Position numbers and translations under genes: made by a program. From JAJAZB01 sp965249815 (GTDB lineage: Bacteria; Bacteroidota; Bacteroidia; Cytophagales; Spirosomataceae): a stretch of DNA of 64,000 nucleotides. Below the pieces are notes generated by a model. That model did no database searches and was not told the origin of the DNA. It saw only the letters and a list, made by a program, of their open reading frames with translations. The number at the start of each line of letters is the position of its first letter. The stretch's first letter is position 1. Positions 51,201-59,500 of the stretch are shown piece after piece. Where the stretch lies: positions 23,556 to 87,555 of the forward strand of contig CBDFMV010000001.1 in the NCBI GenBank assembly GCA_965249815.1, given 5' to 3'.

Positions 51201-52267
51201 TCGGTGTTGAAAATGGGTGGGCAGGGAGCTCGTTTTTCTTCGTAAAAAACTACCCCGACGGCATAGCAAACTTGCCAGAAGGAGCCATCGATCCGACCGT
51301 AGAACTTGCCCAAACCTTCCAGGAAGTGCCCGAAGGAGCCGTTTTTTGGCAAACCGTCGTGTTTCAAAACCTGACCGCCCGGCCGTTCCGCGACAGCCTG
51401 CTCGTCCGGCAAACGCTGATCAACGCGGCCACGAGGCGGCAACTGGTCCGGGTTTGGCGCGTGGCGTCACCGCCGCCCGGTGGCCGTGTGACGTTGGGAG
51501 GCGCGGTGCCGACGCGGGGTTTCGCGGGCGAAAACGAGTTGAGCCTCACGGTGAACCCCCGCGACCAGCCGGAAGTAGCGTTCCACAATAATTCAGCGGA
51601 AACGAAACTGACCGTGTTGCCCGACCGCGCCAACCCGGTGCTGCAAATCACCTTCGATGGACGGCAACTCGAGGACGGCGAACTGGTGTCGCCCAGCCCG
51701 GCGATTGGCCTTCGGCTGCGGGACGAAAACCCGTTTCTGATGCGAACCGACACGGTCGGCATCGGGTGGCGGTGGCAAAAACCGGGGGCGGCGTGGGTGC
51801 GCATCGCCTTCAGCGACCCGGCGGTTTCCTGGCAAACGACCGCTGGCAACGAGTTTCGGGCCGAATTTCGTCCGCAACGCCTGCCCGACGGGGTGTACGC
51901 CCTGGACGCCCAGGGTCAGGATTTGAGTGGCAACCTCGCGGGGGCGCTGCCGTACCGGATTCATTTTCGGGTGAAAAGCGACTCGTTGCCCACGCTGCGA
52001 ATTTTCCCGAATCCATTCGCCCACTTCACCCGGTTTTCGCTGACGTGGGGCGGAATTTTGCCACCCGAAACGGCGGAACTGCGACTATTCACGTCAGCGG
52101 GCGTACTGGTTCGGCACCTGCGAATGACCCGGTTGCGCGGCGGCGTAAACGACTGGTTTTGGGATGGCACCGACGCCCAGGGCGCTTTGCTGCCGGGCGG
52201 CGTGTACGGCTACCGGCTCGAAGCGGGCGAGGTGGTGAAAACGGGTCGGGTGGTGCTGATTCGCTGA
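48260..52267 (+). CDS. C25 (gingipain/PorU-type) cysteine peptidase with T9SS C-terminal domain
   Basis: A 1335-residue secreted protein. A signal peptide (LPAGFLLLAGPLLAQ) and N-terminal beta regions are followed by a C25 peptidase domain (about 410-780) with catalytic His633 in VTFFGHSGVA and Cys667 in LVLNGCDAGN. Several Ig-like domains (about 800-1230) precede a type A T9SS sorting domain at the end (LRIFPNPFAHFTRF, LFTSAGVLVRHLR, GGVYGYRLEAGEVVKTGRVV). PorU is the sortase of the type IX system; a PorU2-like or independent surface protease is equally possible. Confidence 0.85.
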   Translation: MNRFWRKFFRLPAGFLLLAGPLLAQRSAADWINPAQTYFKIPTARRGVYRLSAEALHRAGLPVAVDPRALQLFHRGEEVALHAAGEADGRFDDGDFVEFFGTANDGTLDSALYFPRHAQPHRFYNLYSDTTAYFLTWRPGNQPGLRMALPKETDASGLNPEPFVWLMSRQVYTGDYAVGTFYPLGMRSFNATFYTHADWGETYTGPARKPGELATFGFDLSFYNRPPGVLPELELQVVGRNPDVHRIGVSTGPVAGTERSLGTMQPPDFRHATFRAVLQPDDVAANNAVRVGLLSRDVPPDGAEGLPWAFAPTYMQVRYPAQPVKFDSTQEFSLAANPAGRSLLELANVSQTAVFYDLTDERRPVRVGFSMKNGTLRAVVAPTAEGRNLLVTDRFLTPPIQPVTFRMLPEKADFLLVTHEGLLPAARNFAAYRASTAGGGHDTLVVTMRELADWFNYGEWSPVAIRNFAETMRRRGAEFLFLVGQSRWPQTVRRAANRAALDPVPNAGWPSADAPLVMGLNGDNPFVPGLAVGRLSAATPRQVLDYVQKVRAHEAAPASALWRKRLLHLSGGRTAGELQVFRNYVDGLRQLADSSGLGVRVETLSKTTDAPVEPLNVARQLNDGVGLVTFFGHSGVASPDLDIGFCSNDALGYRNAGRFPLLVLNGCDAGNVFLDGGQPAFTTDWLAPPDRGAILVLAHAAAGYPAPLRAYTEQLYAVLFADSLFAGKAFGLVQREAIRRLVTTPGATVYEWSHAQQFLLQGDPTVVLFPATKPDYAAETLFLTASGGEKLTASSDSFRLGVIVSNGGRVPRWATTLSVQRTLANGAVADYGSFRLPPVAFQDTLFFTLKNRETGVGGLTRFDVVLDPDRQLDEITRDNNHASLTVSLPGFAALPLLPPDSGLVNSPEVELVAQATRVLREKGRVLTQIFLLEIDTTATFDSPFKRSQTVAATWLPTWKVLLLPTDGLRYFWRVRAADAPIGVENGWAGSSFFFVKNYPDGIANLPEGAIDPTVELAQTFQEVPEGAVFWQTVVFQNLTARPFRDSLLVRQTLINAATRRQLVRVWRVASPPPGGRVTLGGAVPTRGFAGENELSLTVNPRDQPEVAFHNNSAETKLTVLPDRANPVLQITFDGRQLEDGELVSPSPAIGLRLRDENPFLMRTDTVGIGWRWQKPGAAWVRIAFSDPAVSWQTTAGNEFRAEFRPQRLPDGVYALDAQGQDLSGNLAGALPYRIHFRVKSDSLPTLRIFPNPFAHFTRFSLTWGGILPPETAELRLFTSAGVLVRHLRMTRLRGGVNDWFWDGTDAQGALLPGGVYGYRLEAGEVVKTGRVVLIR

Positions 52268-52270
52268 AAA

Positions 52271-53218
52271 TCAGTCTTCGTACAAAGTGGCTTTGTCCAG
52301 CCCGGTGGGCAACGGCCCGACCTGGCTGAGTTTGCGGGCGGCCAGCCGCGCCCCGGCCTGGGCGCAGGCGGGCGGCGCGTGACCGTCGAGCCAGGCGGTG
52401 AGGAACCCGGCCCAGTAGGCGTCGCCCGCGCCGGTGGCGTCCACGACCTCGGCGACGGGTTTCACCGGTACGGCGAGGCGCTCGGTACCGCCGTCCCAAC
52501 TGAGCAAACTGCCCTTTGCGCCCTTCGTGAAGCACACCAGTTTCGCGCCCAGGCCATGAAAATCGGCCATCACGTGGTCGTCCGTGACGGGCTGGCCGTA
52601 GAGCCGTTCGGCGTCGTCGTCGCTGAGTTTGACCAGCGCACCGGGACGGACAAACTCGCCGATGATCCGCCAGGCCTGTTCGCGGTCGGGCCAAAGCGTG
52701 GGCGCGTAGTTGGCGTCGAGGCTAAGCTGGCAACCGGCCCCGGCGGCACGGCGGGCGGCGTTCACCAGCGTTTGCTGGGCGGGCGGCTGGCTGAGGGCGA
52801 AACAGGTGGTGTGAAAAATGGAAACCTGCGCCAGCAGCGCGTCGGGCAGGTGTTCGGGATGCAGCATCCGGTCGGCGGTGCGGTAGGCGATAAAATCGGG
52901 CGTGCCCGTGGTGCGGCTCACCACCACGAGGCTGGTGGGCTGGAGCGGGTCTTCGGCCACGAATTGCGTTTCCACACCCGCTTCGGCCACGCGGGTTTTC
53001 AGGTATTTCCCCAGGCTATCCCGCCCCACGCAGGCCACCAGCGCCACGCGGTGGCCGAGCCGGGCCAGGTTCGCGGCCAGATTGGCCGGGCTACCGCCGG
53101 GGTAGCGGTGAAAATCGCGGCTTTCGCTGAGGTCGGTCACGCGCTCGTGGCCGATGAAATCAACGAGCAGTTCACCGGCGGCGAGGAGAGCGTAGGGGCG
53201 GGAGTTCAGAGGGTGCAT
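52271..53218 (-). CDS. PfkB-family carbohydrate kinase (fructokinase-like)
   Basis: A 315-residue ribokinase-fold kinase with PGGSPANLAANLARLGH near residue 40 and the C-terminal VVDATGAGDAYWAGFL with the catalytic Asp and anion hole. The sequence resembles fructokinases. Divergent from an MFS sugar transporter, with a 156-bp shared promoter region, suggesting joint use in uptake and phosphorylation of a sugar (sucrose, maltose or fructose are guesses). ATG 53218 begins MHPLNSRPYALLAAGE. Confidence 0.87.
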   Translation of the reverse strand: MHPLNSRPYALLAAGELLVDFIGHERVTDLSESRDFHRYPGGSPANLAANLARLGHRVALVACVGRDSLGKYLKTRVAEAGVETQFVAEDPLQPTSLVVVSRTTGTPDFIAYRTADRMLHPEHLPDALLAQVSIFHTTCFALSQPPAQQTLVNAARRAAGAGCQLSLDANYAPTLWPDREQAWRIIGEFVRPGALVKLSDDDAERLYGQPVTDDHVMADFHGLGAKLVCFTKGAKGSLLSWDGGTERLAVPVKPVAEVVDATGAGDAYWAGFLTAWLDGHAPPACAQAGARLAARKLSQVGPLPTGLDKATLYED

Positions 53219-53374
53219 TTCGCAGGGATAGTCGGCAAAATAAGGCGTTGGGAGCCGGAAACGAAAACCGTTCCTCCTTTTGCTTCCAGGCGGGAGACGA
53301 GCGCGTTTCGTTTGCTTTCCACCCCGCAGTTTCCTTTTTTTGTAAAAGCCTTTCCCGAAAAAATTCACCTCCAC

Positions 53375-54916
53375 ATGGCTCTTTCCGCACCCACCACCCC
53401 GTCCGCGACGAGTACCGTCAAGCCCCGCCTGAGTTTCTGGCAAATCTGGAACATGAGTTTCGGGTTTCTGGGGATTCAGTACGGCTTTGGCCTCCAGCAG
53501 GCCAACATGAGTCCCATCTACCGGTATTTGGGTGCCGATGAGGCCGCCATTCCGGGGTTATGGCTGGCGGGTCCGCTGACGGGTTTGTTGCTCCAACCCA
53601 TCATCGGAGCCATCTCGGACCGGAGTTGGTCGCCCACCTGGGGGCGGCGAAAACCGTTTATTCTGGTGGGAGCTTTGCTGGGCAGCATCGCGATGGTGCT
53701 GATGCCCAATTCGTCAATTATCTGGATGGCGGCGGGCCTGATGTGGATGCTCGACGCGGGCCTGAACTCGGCGATGGAGCCGTTCCGGGCGTTCGTGGGC
53801 GATATGCTCAACGAGAAACAGCGGCCAACGGGCTTCGCCGTGCAGTCGTTCATGGTTGGTTTCGGGCAAACGCTGGCCAACCTCATGCCGTACATCCTGC
53901 CCATTCTGGGTATTTCGATGGTGATGTCGGCAGACCAACTGGCCAACGGTATTCCCAACTCGGTGCGTTATCCGTTCTACATCGGCGCGGCGGCCATTCT
54001 GGCGTCGGTGCTCTGGACGGTGCGCACCACGAAGGAATACCCACCGCAGGACGACAGCTACAAACAGGCGCACGCGTTCACCGACGAAGAAAGGAAATCC
54101 ATTTCGTTTTGGCACCTAATGCTGGCTGGCTCAGCAGCGGTGCTGGCCTTTGGGTTTGCGTGGCGCATTGGCGGGTTTTATACCGGCCTGAAATGGGGCA
54201 TGGGCGTGCTGGCGGGCGGTTATTTGGTGCTGATGCTCCCCGTGTTCAAAGAAATTCTGGCATCACTCTCGTCGATGCCGACGGCCATGCGGCAATTGTG
54301 GTGGGTGAAATTTTTCACCTGGTACGGCCTGCCGTTGATGTGGCAATACCTCTCGCTGGCGGTGGCCAAGTACGCGTTCAACGCCCCGGATGCGGTCAGC
54401 AATCGGCCTGGTTTTGAAGAAGGCACCAAATGGGGCGGGTTGTGCTTCGCGATGTTCAGCATTTCCTGCGCCGTGATCTCCATCTTCCTGCCGCGCATTG
54501 CGAAGCTGATTGGCAGCGCCCGCGCCACGCACGCCCTGTTCCTCGGCATCGGGGCCTGTGGCTTCTTTCTGACGTTTACGTCAAACGACAAATTCATCTA
54601 CCTCGCCGCCATGTCGGTTATGGGCCTGGCGTGGGGGTCAATTATGTCGATGCCGTATTTGATTCTGGCGAGCGCCGTACCGGCCCAGAAAATGGGGGTG
54701 TACATGGGCATATTCAACGGTTTCATCTGCGTGCCCCAATTCATCGGCATGCTGACCGTACCGCTTTACTACAAAACAGCGCTGGGCAACGACCCCCGCA
54801 ACGCGCTCGCCCTTTGCGCGGTGTGTCTGCTGCTGGCGGCGGCTTCGTGCTTTTTGGTGAAGGAAAGCCGGGGCGACGAAAAGGCGGCGTTTCCGGTGGA
54901 TGCGGGGGGCAACTAA
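53375..54916 (+). CDS. SLC45-type MFS sugar transporter
   Basis: A 513-residue major facilitator with twelve helices. The first-helix signature SFWQIWNMSFGFLGIQYGFGLQ, the loop SDRSWSPTWGRRKPFILVG and MEPFRAFVGDMLNEKQRPTG are typical of the SLC45/sucrose-type symporters of Bacteroidota. It is paired divergently with a sugar kinase. ATG 53375 is chosen; the long open frame upstream is antisense to the kinase. Confidence 0.88.
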   Translation: MALSAPTTPSATSTVKPRLSFWQIWNMSFGFLGIQYGFGLQQANMSPIYRYLGADEAAIPGLWLAGPLTGLLLQPIIGAISDRSWSPTWGRRKPFILVGALLGSIAMVLMPNSSIIWMAAGLMWMLDAGLNSAMEPFRAFVGDMLNEKQRPTGFAVQSFMVGFGQTLANLMPYILPILGISMVMSADQLANGIPNSVRYPFYIGAAAILASVLWTVRTTKEYPPQDDSYKQAHAFTDEERKSISFWHLMLAGSAAVLAFGFAWRIGGFYTGLKWGMGVLAGGYLVLMLPVFKEILASLSSMPTAMRQLWWVKFFTWYGLPLMWQYLSLAVAKYAFNAPDAVSNRPGFEEGTKWGGLCFAMFSISCAVISIFLPRIAKLIGSARATHALFLGIGACGFFLTFTSNDKFIYLAAMSVMGLAWGSIMSMPYLILASAVPAQKMGVYMGIFNGFICVPQFIGMLTVPLYYKTALGNDPRNALALCAVCLLLAAASCFLVKESRGDEKAAFPVDAGGN

Positions 54917-54925
54917 CCGAAATTT

Positions 54926-54984
54926 AATCGCAAGCGGGGCAGGTGGGAAAGTGGCTTTCCCACCTGCCCCGCTTGCGATTTTTG
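54926..54984 (+). terminator. Terminator after the MFS gene
   Basis: 25-bp perfect arms (54926-54950 and 54956-54980), loop gtggc, then a T-run at 54979-54983. Confidence 0.85.
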
Positions 54985-55113
54985 CAAAAAAAATTGGCCC
55001 ACCTCACGGAGGTGGGCCAATCCGACTCTATGGTCTTTCTTCCCATTGTTGCTTTCCAGAAACGGTGCGCCCTGCTTTCTCCTCCATTCAGTGTACCGGG
55101 CACCGTTCAAGCG
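54985..55113 (-). ncRNA. Putative small RNA with own promoter and terminator
   Basis: On the minus strand an exact TAAATTTG box (55126-55119) is followed after a few bases by a region with an 8-bp stem (55100-55107 with 55061-55068) closing a purine-rich loop. The transcript would end in a 13-bp hairpin (54993-55005 with 55009-55021) followed by eight U (54992-54985). There is no open reading frame. It is compared with SRP RNA and 6S RNA in the rejected list; no known family fits. Length would be about 125 nt. The remaining 55127-55281 holds AT-rich leader sequence for the Omp85 gene. Confidence 0.5.
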
Positions 55114-55118
55114 TGAAA

Positions 55119-55126
55119 CAAATTTA
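55119..55126 (-). promoter_or_regulatory. -7 box of the putative small RNA
   Basis: TAAATTTG on the minus strand, an exact match to TANNTTTG. No convincing -33 TTG was found. Confidence 0.4.
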
Positions 55127-55281
55127 GGATAAAAAATAGTGACTTGGTAAGAATTAGTTATCTTTTTTTATCAAAAATTTTATTTGCTTTCCAAAAACGA
55201 ATCGGGTTCAGGCGGTTAGGCCGGGCGGTAAAGCAGGGCGGGCTGGGTGAAACGGGTTACCTTTGCGAATTGCCTTCTGCC

Positions 55282-56679
55282 ATGCTTGCTCAGCTCCTGT
55301 CCGCCCTCCTTTTTTTTCAACAGCCTGCCGTTTCGGTACCGACGGATTCCGCCGCGACGGTGGTGGTGCGCGAAATCCACCTCAACGGCAACCGCCGCAC
55401 CAAAGAGCGCATCATTCTGCGGGAACTGGATTTTCACCCCGGCGACACGCTCACCACGGCAGGCCTGAGTGACCGACTCGAGAAAAACCGGCGCAAGGTC
55501 TTCAACACCAACCTGTTCGTGACGGCCGGCGTGCGCATTAACTACCTGACCGCACGGGAAATCGACGTGGAATTCGACCTGCGCGAGCAGTGGTACATCC
55601 TGGGTTACCCGGTGTTTCAATTCGCCGACCGGAACTTCAACGAGTGGTGGTACGACCGGGGCCGCGACCTCAGCCGCACGATTTACGGCATCAACCTGCG
55701 CCACCGCAACGTGCGCGGCCGGGCCGAAGAACTGCGCCTGAACCTCGAAACGGGTTTTGCCAGCTACGTAGACCTTTCGTACCGGATTCCGTACATCGAC
55801 AAAAAACAAAAACTCGGCCTGACGGTGGGCGCGTCGTACCAGACGACCAAAAACCTGGCCTACCGCACCAACGCCGATAAACTGATTTTTCTGCGCAGCG
55901 AACAAACCCTGCGCGACCGGTTTTTTGCCAACGGGGTGCTGCGGCGGCGCAACAAGTTTTATGATTTTCAATACCTTGAACTGCGCTACACCACCCAGAC
56001 CGTGGCCGACACCATCGCCCGACTCAACCCGTATTATTTCCTGCAAAGCCGCACCCAACAGCGGTTTTGGCTGCTGAGTTACAGCTACGCCTACGATTTC
56101 CGCGACAAGGCCCAGTACCCGCTGCGGGGCTACGTGCTGGGTGCGACAGCCAGCCAGTGGGGCCTGCTGCCCGGCGACGACGTGCACCAGACCGACCTCT
56201 CGGTGGCCTACGCGCGGTATTTGCCGCTGGGCAAACGGTGGTTTACGAGTCTGATTTTGCGGGGAAAAACGTCGCTGCCGCAGCAACAGCCTTTTACGCA
56301 AACGCGGGGGCTGGGCTACGGCACCGACCTCGTGCGGGGCTACGAACGGTACGTGGTGGACGGGCAATCGTACGGGCTGGGACGCAGCACGCTCAAGTTT
56401 CAGGCGCTCGACCGCACGTTTTTTCTGAAACCCCTGCGGCGCTTGCGGCAATTCAACACGCTGCCGCTGGCGATTTACCCCAACGTGTACGCCGATCTGG
56501 GCTACGTGGCCAACGGGTTTACCGAGCGCAACAACAGCCGCCTGGCCAACCGCTGGCTCTTCGGTGGTGGCGCGGGCCTCGACTTCGTGACGTGGTACAA
56601 CGTGGTCGTCCGCCTGAATTATTCCATCAACCGCGAAGGCCAGCGCGGATTTTACTTCACGGCGGGAAGGGAGTTTTAA
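55282..56679 (+). CDS. BamA/TamA-type (Omp85) outer membrane protein, short form
   Basis: A 465-residue protein. A short signal peptide (MLAQLLSALLFFQQPA) is followed by one POTRA-like domain (VREIHLNGNRRTKERIILREL, about 32-110) and a 16-strand-type barrel: DLREQWYILG, SYQTTKNLAYRTN, LLSYSYAYDFRDKAQYPLRGY, GYGTDLVRGYERYVVDG and the terminal GQRGFYFTAGREF. A single POTRA makes it shorter than BamA. It probably assists insertion or secretion of surface proteins. ATG 55282 starts the signal. Confidence 0.85.
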   Translation: MLAQLLSALLFFQQPAVSVPTDSAATVVVREIHLNGNRRTKERIILRELDFHPGDTLTTAGLSDRLEKNRRKVFNTNLFVTAGVRINYLTAREIDVEFDLREQWYILGYPVFQFADRNFNEWWYDRGRDLSRTIYGINLRHRNVRGRAEELRLNLETGFASYVDLSYRIPYIDKKQKLGLTVGASYQTTKNLAYRTNADKLIFLRSEQTLRDRFFANGVLRRRNKFYDFQYLELRYTTQTVADTIARLNPYYFLQSRTQQRFWLLSYSYAYDFRDKAQYPLRGYVLGATASQWGLLPGDDVHQTDLSVAYARYLPLGKRWFTSLILRGKTSLPQQQPFTQTRGLGYGTDLVRGYERYVVDGQSYGLGRSTLKFQALDRTFFLKPLRRLRQFNTLPLAIYPNVYADLGYVANGFTERNNSRLANRWLFGGGAGLDFVTWYNVVVRLNYSINREGQRGFYFTAGREF

Positions 56680-56680
56680 T

Positions 56681-56765
56681 CAGTGACCAGTTACCAATGA
56701 CCAGTTACCCGCGAACGTTTTTTCAATTTTAAAATTGGTTACTGGTCATTGGTAACTGGTCACTG
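56681..56765. repeat. 29-bp-arm inverted repeat between convergent genes
   Basis: Arms 56681-56709 and 56737-56765 match at 28 of 29. Each arm is itself a near tandem of tgaccagttacca. Confidence 0.88.
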
Positions 56766-56766
56766 C

Positions 56767-57273
56767 TCATGCCAAATCATACCCCGCCAGTTTCTCCGGC
56801 GAGTCGTAGAAAAGCAGTTTGCCCGTGCGGCCCGAGATGTCCTGCCAGCCGCCCGGAAACTCAATGGCCACTACGGCGCTGGTGGGCATGTTGCCAAGCT
56901 GTTCGTGGGTGAGGTATTCGCCAAAATAGGTCACGCTGGGGTTGTGGCCCACCAGCACCACCGACTGCACCGCGTCGGGCAGGGCGTTGAGGGCGGCGAG
57001 GTAGGCGCGGGGCGAACCTTCGTAGAGGTCGTCGACGTACTGAATCTGGTCGGCGTCGAAGCCGGTTTGTTCGGCAAACACCTCCGCCGTGACGCGGGTG
57101 CGCTCCGACGGGCTGCTCACGACGGCATCGGGACGAACGCCTTTTTTGGCCAGCAATTTGCCCATCCGGGCGGCGTCGATCATGCCCTGGGGCGACAGCG
57201 TGCGCTGGAAATCGCGCGGACCCCCGGCGGGTTTTTCGGCTTCGGCGTGGCGGACGAGGTAAAGAATTTTCAT
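56767..57273 (-). CDS. SixA-type histidine phosphatase
   Basis: A 168-residue histidine-phosphatase-superfamily protein with the RHG-type motif YLVRHAEAEKP (catalytic His9), SERTRVTAEVF and the second histidine in VLVGHNPSV. SixA removes phosphate from histidine of HPt or PTS proteins; related proteins may have other targets. A single gene. ATG 57273 starts the first strand directly. Confidence 0.85.
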   Translation of the reverse strand: MKILYLVRHAEAEKPAGGPRDFQRTLSPQGMIDAARMGKLLAKKGVRPDAVVSSPSERTRVTAEVFAEQTGFDADQIQYVDDLYEGSPRAYLAALNALPDAVQSVVLVGHNPSVTYFGEYLTHEQLGNMPTSAVVAIEFPGGWQDISGRTGKLLFYDSPEKLAGYDLA

Positions 57274-57373
57274 GGGCGAAGGACGGGGCCTGATTTTCGT
57301 TTGGTGGGCGAAAAGTAGCCAAAACTGCGCGGTCGGCAACGGAACCAGGGCTGGTTTGGGGCGGTTTTCTGCT

Positions 57374-57381
57374 TAATTTTG
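57374..57381 (+). promoter_or_regulatory. Putative -7 box for prfC
   Basis: TAATTTTG matches TANNTTTG; it implies a leader of about 135 bases before ATG 57523. Confidence 0.3.
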
Positions 57382-57522
57382 TGTTTCGCCTGCCGGGTTC
57401 TGTCCGCCAAAGAAAACGGCAAGCGGGTAAAAGTCCCTTCGGAATTCAGCTACCCGATTCATTTTCAGCCCCCAAGAGGCTTTTTTATGTTGTCTTCGGC
57501 CCTGGCCGACGGCCCGCAGACC

Positions 57523-59124
57523 ATGAGCAATTTACAGCAGGAAATCGCCAAGCGGCGCACCTTTGGCATCATCTCCCACCCCGACGCCGGCAAAACCACG
57601 CTGACTGAAAAACTCCTCCTTTTCGGCGGGGCCATCCAGACCGCCGGGGCCGTGAAATCGAATAAAATCAAGAAGGGGGCGACCTCCGATTTCATGGAAA
57701 TCGAGCGGCAGCGCGGCATTTCGGTAGCCACGTCGGTGATGACGTTCGAGTACAATGATCTGAAAATCAACATCCTCGATACGCCGGGCCACAAGGATTT
57801 TGCCGAAGATACGTACCGCACGCTCACCGCCGTGGATTCGGTGATTCTGGTGGTGGACTGCGTGAAGGGCGTCGAGGAGCAAACCGAGCGACTGATGGAA
57901 GTGTGCCGGATGCGGGCTACGCCGGTGATCATTTTCGTCAACAAACTCGACCGCGAGGGGCAGAATCCGTTCGATTTGCTCGACGAACTGGAGCAGAAAT
58001 TACAAATCGGCGTCCGCCCGCTCACCTGGCCCATCAACATGGGCATGAACTTCAAAGGCGTGTACAATTTGTACGAAAAAAGCCTGAACCTGTTCGGGGC
58101 CAACAAAACCAAGCTGGAAAAAGACGTAGTCGCGATTGAAAACCTCGCCTCGCCCGAACTCGACCGGCGCGTCGGCCAGCGCGACGCCGACCAGTTGCGC
58201 GAAGACGTGGAACTCATCGACGGCGTGTACGACGAATTTGACCGCCAGGCGTACCTCGACGCGCGCGTCGCCCCGGTGTTTTTCGGCTCGGCGGTCAATA
58301 ATTTTGGCGTGAAGGAACTCCTCGATACCTTCTGCCGGATTGCGCCGCCCACCGGCGAGCGGCCCACGGACGTGCGGGTGGTGGAGCCGGAAGAGAAGAA
58401 ATTCAGCGGCTTTATTTTCAAGATTCACGCCAACCTCGACCCCAAGCACCGCGACCGGATTGCCTTCCTGCGGGTGTGTTCGGGCACTTTCGAGCGCAAC
58501 CATTTTTACCACCACGTGCGGTTGGACAAGGATGTGCGCTTTGCCAACCCGTACAATTTCATGGCCCAGAGCAAGGACGTGGTCGAAGAGGGCTTTCCCG
58601 GCGATGTGCTCGGGTTGTACGACACGGGCCACTTTAAAATCGGCGACACGTTGACCGAGGGCGAGGATTTTTTCTTCCAGGGCATCCCGAGTTTTTCGCC
58701 CGAGTTGTTCCGCGAACTCGTCAACCTCGACCCGATGAAGTCCAAGCAGTTGGAAAAAGGCATCCAGCAACTCACCGACGAGGGCGTGGCGCAATTGTTC
58801 ACCGTGCAGCCGGGCAACCGCAAGATCGTCGGGACGGTGGGCGAACTGCAATTCGAGGTGATTCAGTACCGCCTCGAACACGAGTACGGGGCCAGATGCC
58901 GGTTCGACGGCATGCCCATCGCCAAAGCCTGCTGGATCACGAGCGACGACAAGACCAAACTGGCCGAATTCATCCGGCTGAAGGGCATTCAGATTGCCTA
59001 CGACAAAGACCAGCACCCGGTTTTCCTGGCCGAAAGCGACTGGATGCTCCGCATGAACCAGCAAAACAACCCCGACATTCAGTTTCACCTGACGTCGGAA
59101 TTCAAGCTGGCGGCGGAGGCGTGA
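57523..59124 (+). CDS. prfC: Peptide chain release factor 3
   Basis: A 533-residue translational GTPase that recycles RF1/RF2. It shows G1 SHPDAGKTTLTEK, RGISVATSVMTF (switch I), DTPGHKDF (G3) and NKLDREG (G4), followed by RF3 domains II and III with AKACWITSDD. Length is normal. I chose ATG 57523 (MSNLQQEIAKRRTFGI); an in-frame ATG at 57487 would add a 12-residue non-conserved leader. Confidence 0.95.
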   Translation: MSNLQQEIAKRRTFGIISHPDAGKTTLTEKLLLFGGAIQTAGAVKSNKIKKGATSDFMEIERQRGISVATSVMTFEYNDLKINILDTPGHKDFAEDTYRTLTAVDSVILVVDCVKGVEEQTERLMEVCRMRATPVIIFVNKLDREGQNPFDLLDELEQKLQIGVRPLTWPINMGMNFKGVYNLYEKSLNLFGANKTKLEKDVVAIENLASPELDRRVGQRDADQLREDVELIDGVYDEFDRQAYLDARVAPVFFGSAVNNFGVKELLDTFCRIAPPTGERPTDVRVVEPEEKKFSGFIFKIHANLDPKHRDRIAFLRVCSGTFERNHFYHHVRLDKDVRFANPYNFMAQSKDVVEEGFPGDVLGLYDTGHFKIGDTLTEGEDFFFQGIPSFSPELFRELVNLDPMKSKQLEKGIQQLTDEGVAQLFTVQPGNRKIVGTVGELQFEVIQYRLEHEYGARCRFDGMPIAKACWITSDDKTKLAEFIRLKGIQIAYDKDQHPVFLAESDWMLRMNQQNNPDIQFHLTSEFKLAAEA

Positions 59125-59178
59125 GAAATTACTTTTTGCTGAATATCCGTTTAGCTTTGCAACAAATCGTTTGACGCC

Positions 59179-59425
59179 ATGAGCACAATCGAAGTAAAGG
59201 CCTACGACGTTCTAAGAACCAAGTTAGGGGAAAGGAAGCCGAAACCCTGATGGAGTACATCCAGAGTCGTGGCGGCATTACAGAGGAGAAAGCCCGGGGC
59301 AGTTCGCTTCTGAAGACAAGGTGAAGGCATTAATTTCCGACGCTAAAGTTGATTTGATTAAATGGATGATTGGCTTTTGGGTCACCCAAATGGCTGCTTT
59401 GATTGGCTTGTACCTGAAAGGGTAG
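59179..59425 (+). pseudogene. Frameshifted small membrane-anchored coiled-coil gene
   Basis: ATG 59179 reads MSTIEVKAYDVLRTKLGE, then shifts frame at about 59231; a second frame gives EAETLMEYIQSRGGITEEKA, and after another shift near 59302 a third gives FASEDKVKALISDAKVDLIKWMIGFWVTQMAALIGLYLKG ending at 59425. The pieces in order look like a DUF1640-type coiled-coil protein with a C-terminal membrane helix. Two shifts in 250 bases make it a pseudogene unless the assembly is wrong. Confidence 0.65.
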
Positions 59426-59444
59426 TTTCTCGAACGTTTCCAAC

Positions 59445-59480
59445 AAAAAAGCGGCCCCGAGCACTCGGGGCCGCTTTTTT
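59445..59480. terminator. Bidirectional terminator
   Basis: Arms gcggccccgag (59451-59461) and ctcggggccgc (59464-59474), with A-run before and T-run after; serves the pseudogene/prfC side and the convergent OMP gene. Confidence 0.85.
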
Positions 59481-59500
59481 GTGAAAAACCTTTTCTGAAA

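Noticed and set aside
54985..55113. SRP (4.5S) RNA or 6S RNA
   Set aside because: The GGAA tetraloop with its flanking conserved bases is not present, and the length and single internal stem do not fit 6S RNA. Kept only as an unassigned small RNA.
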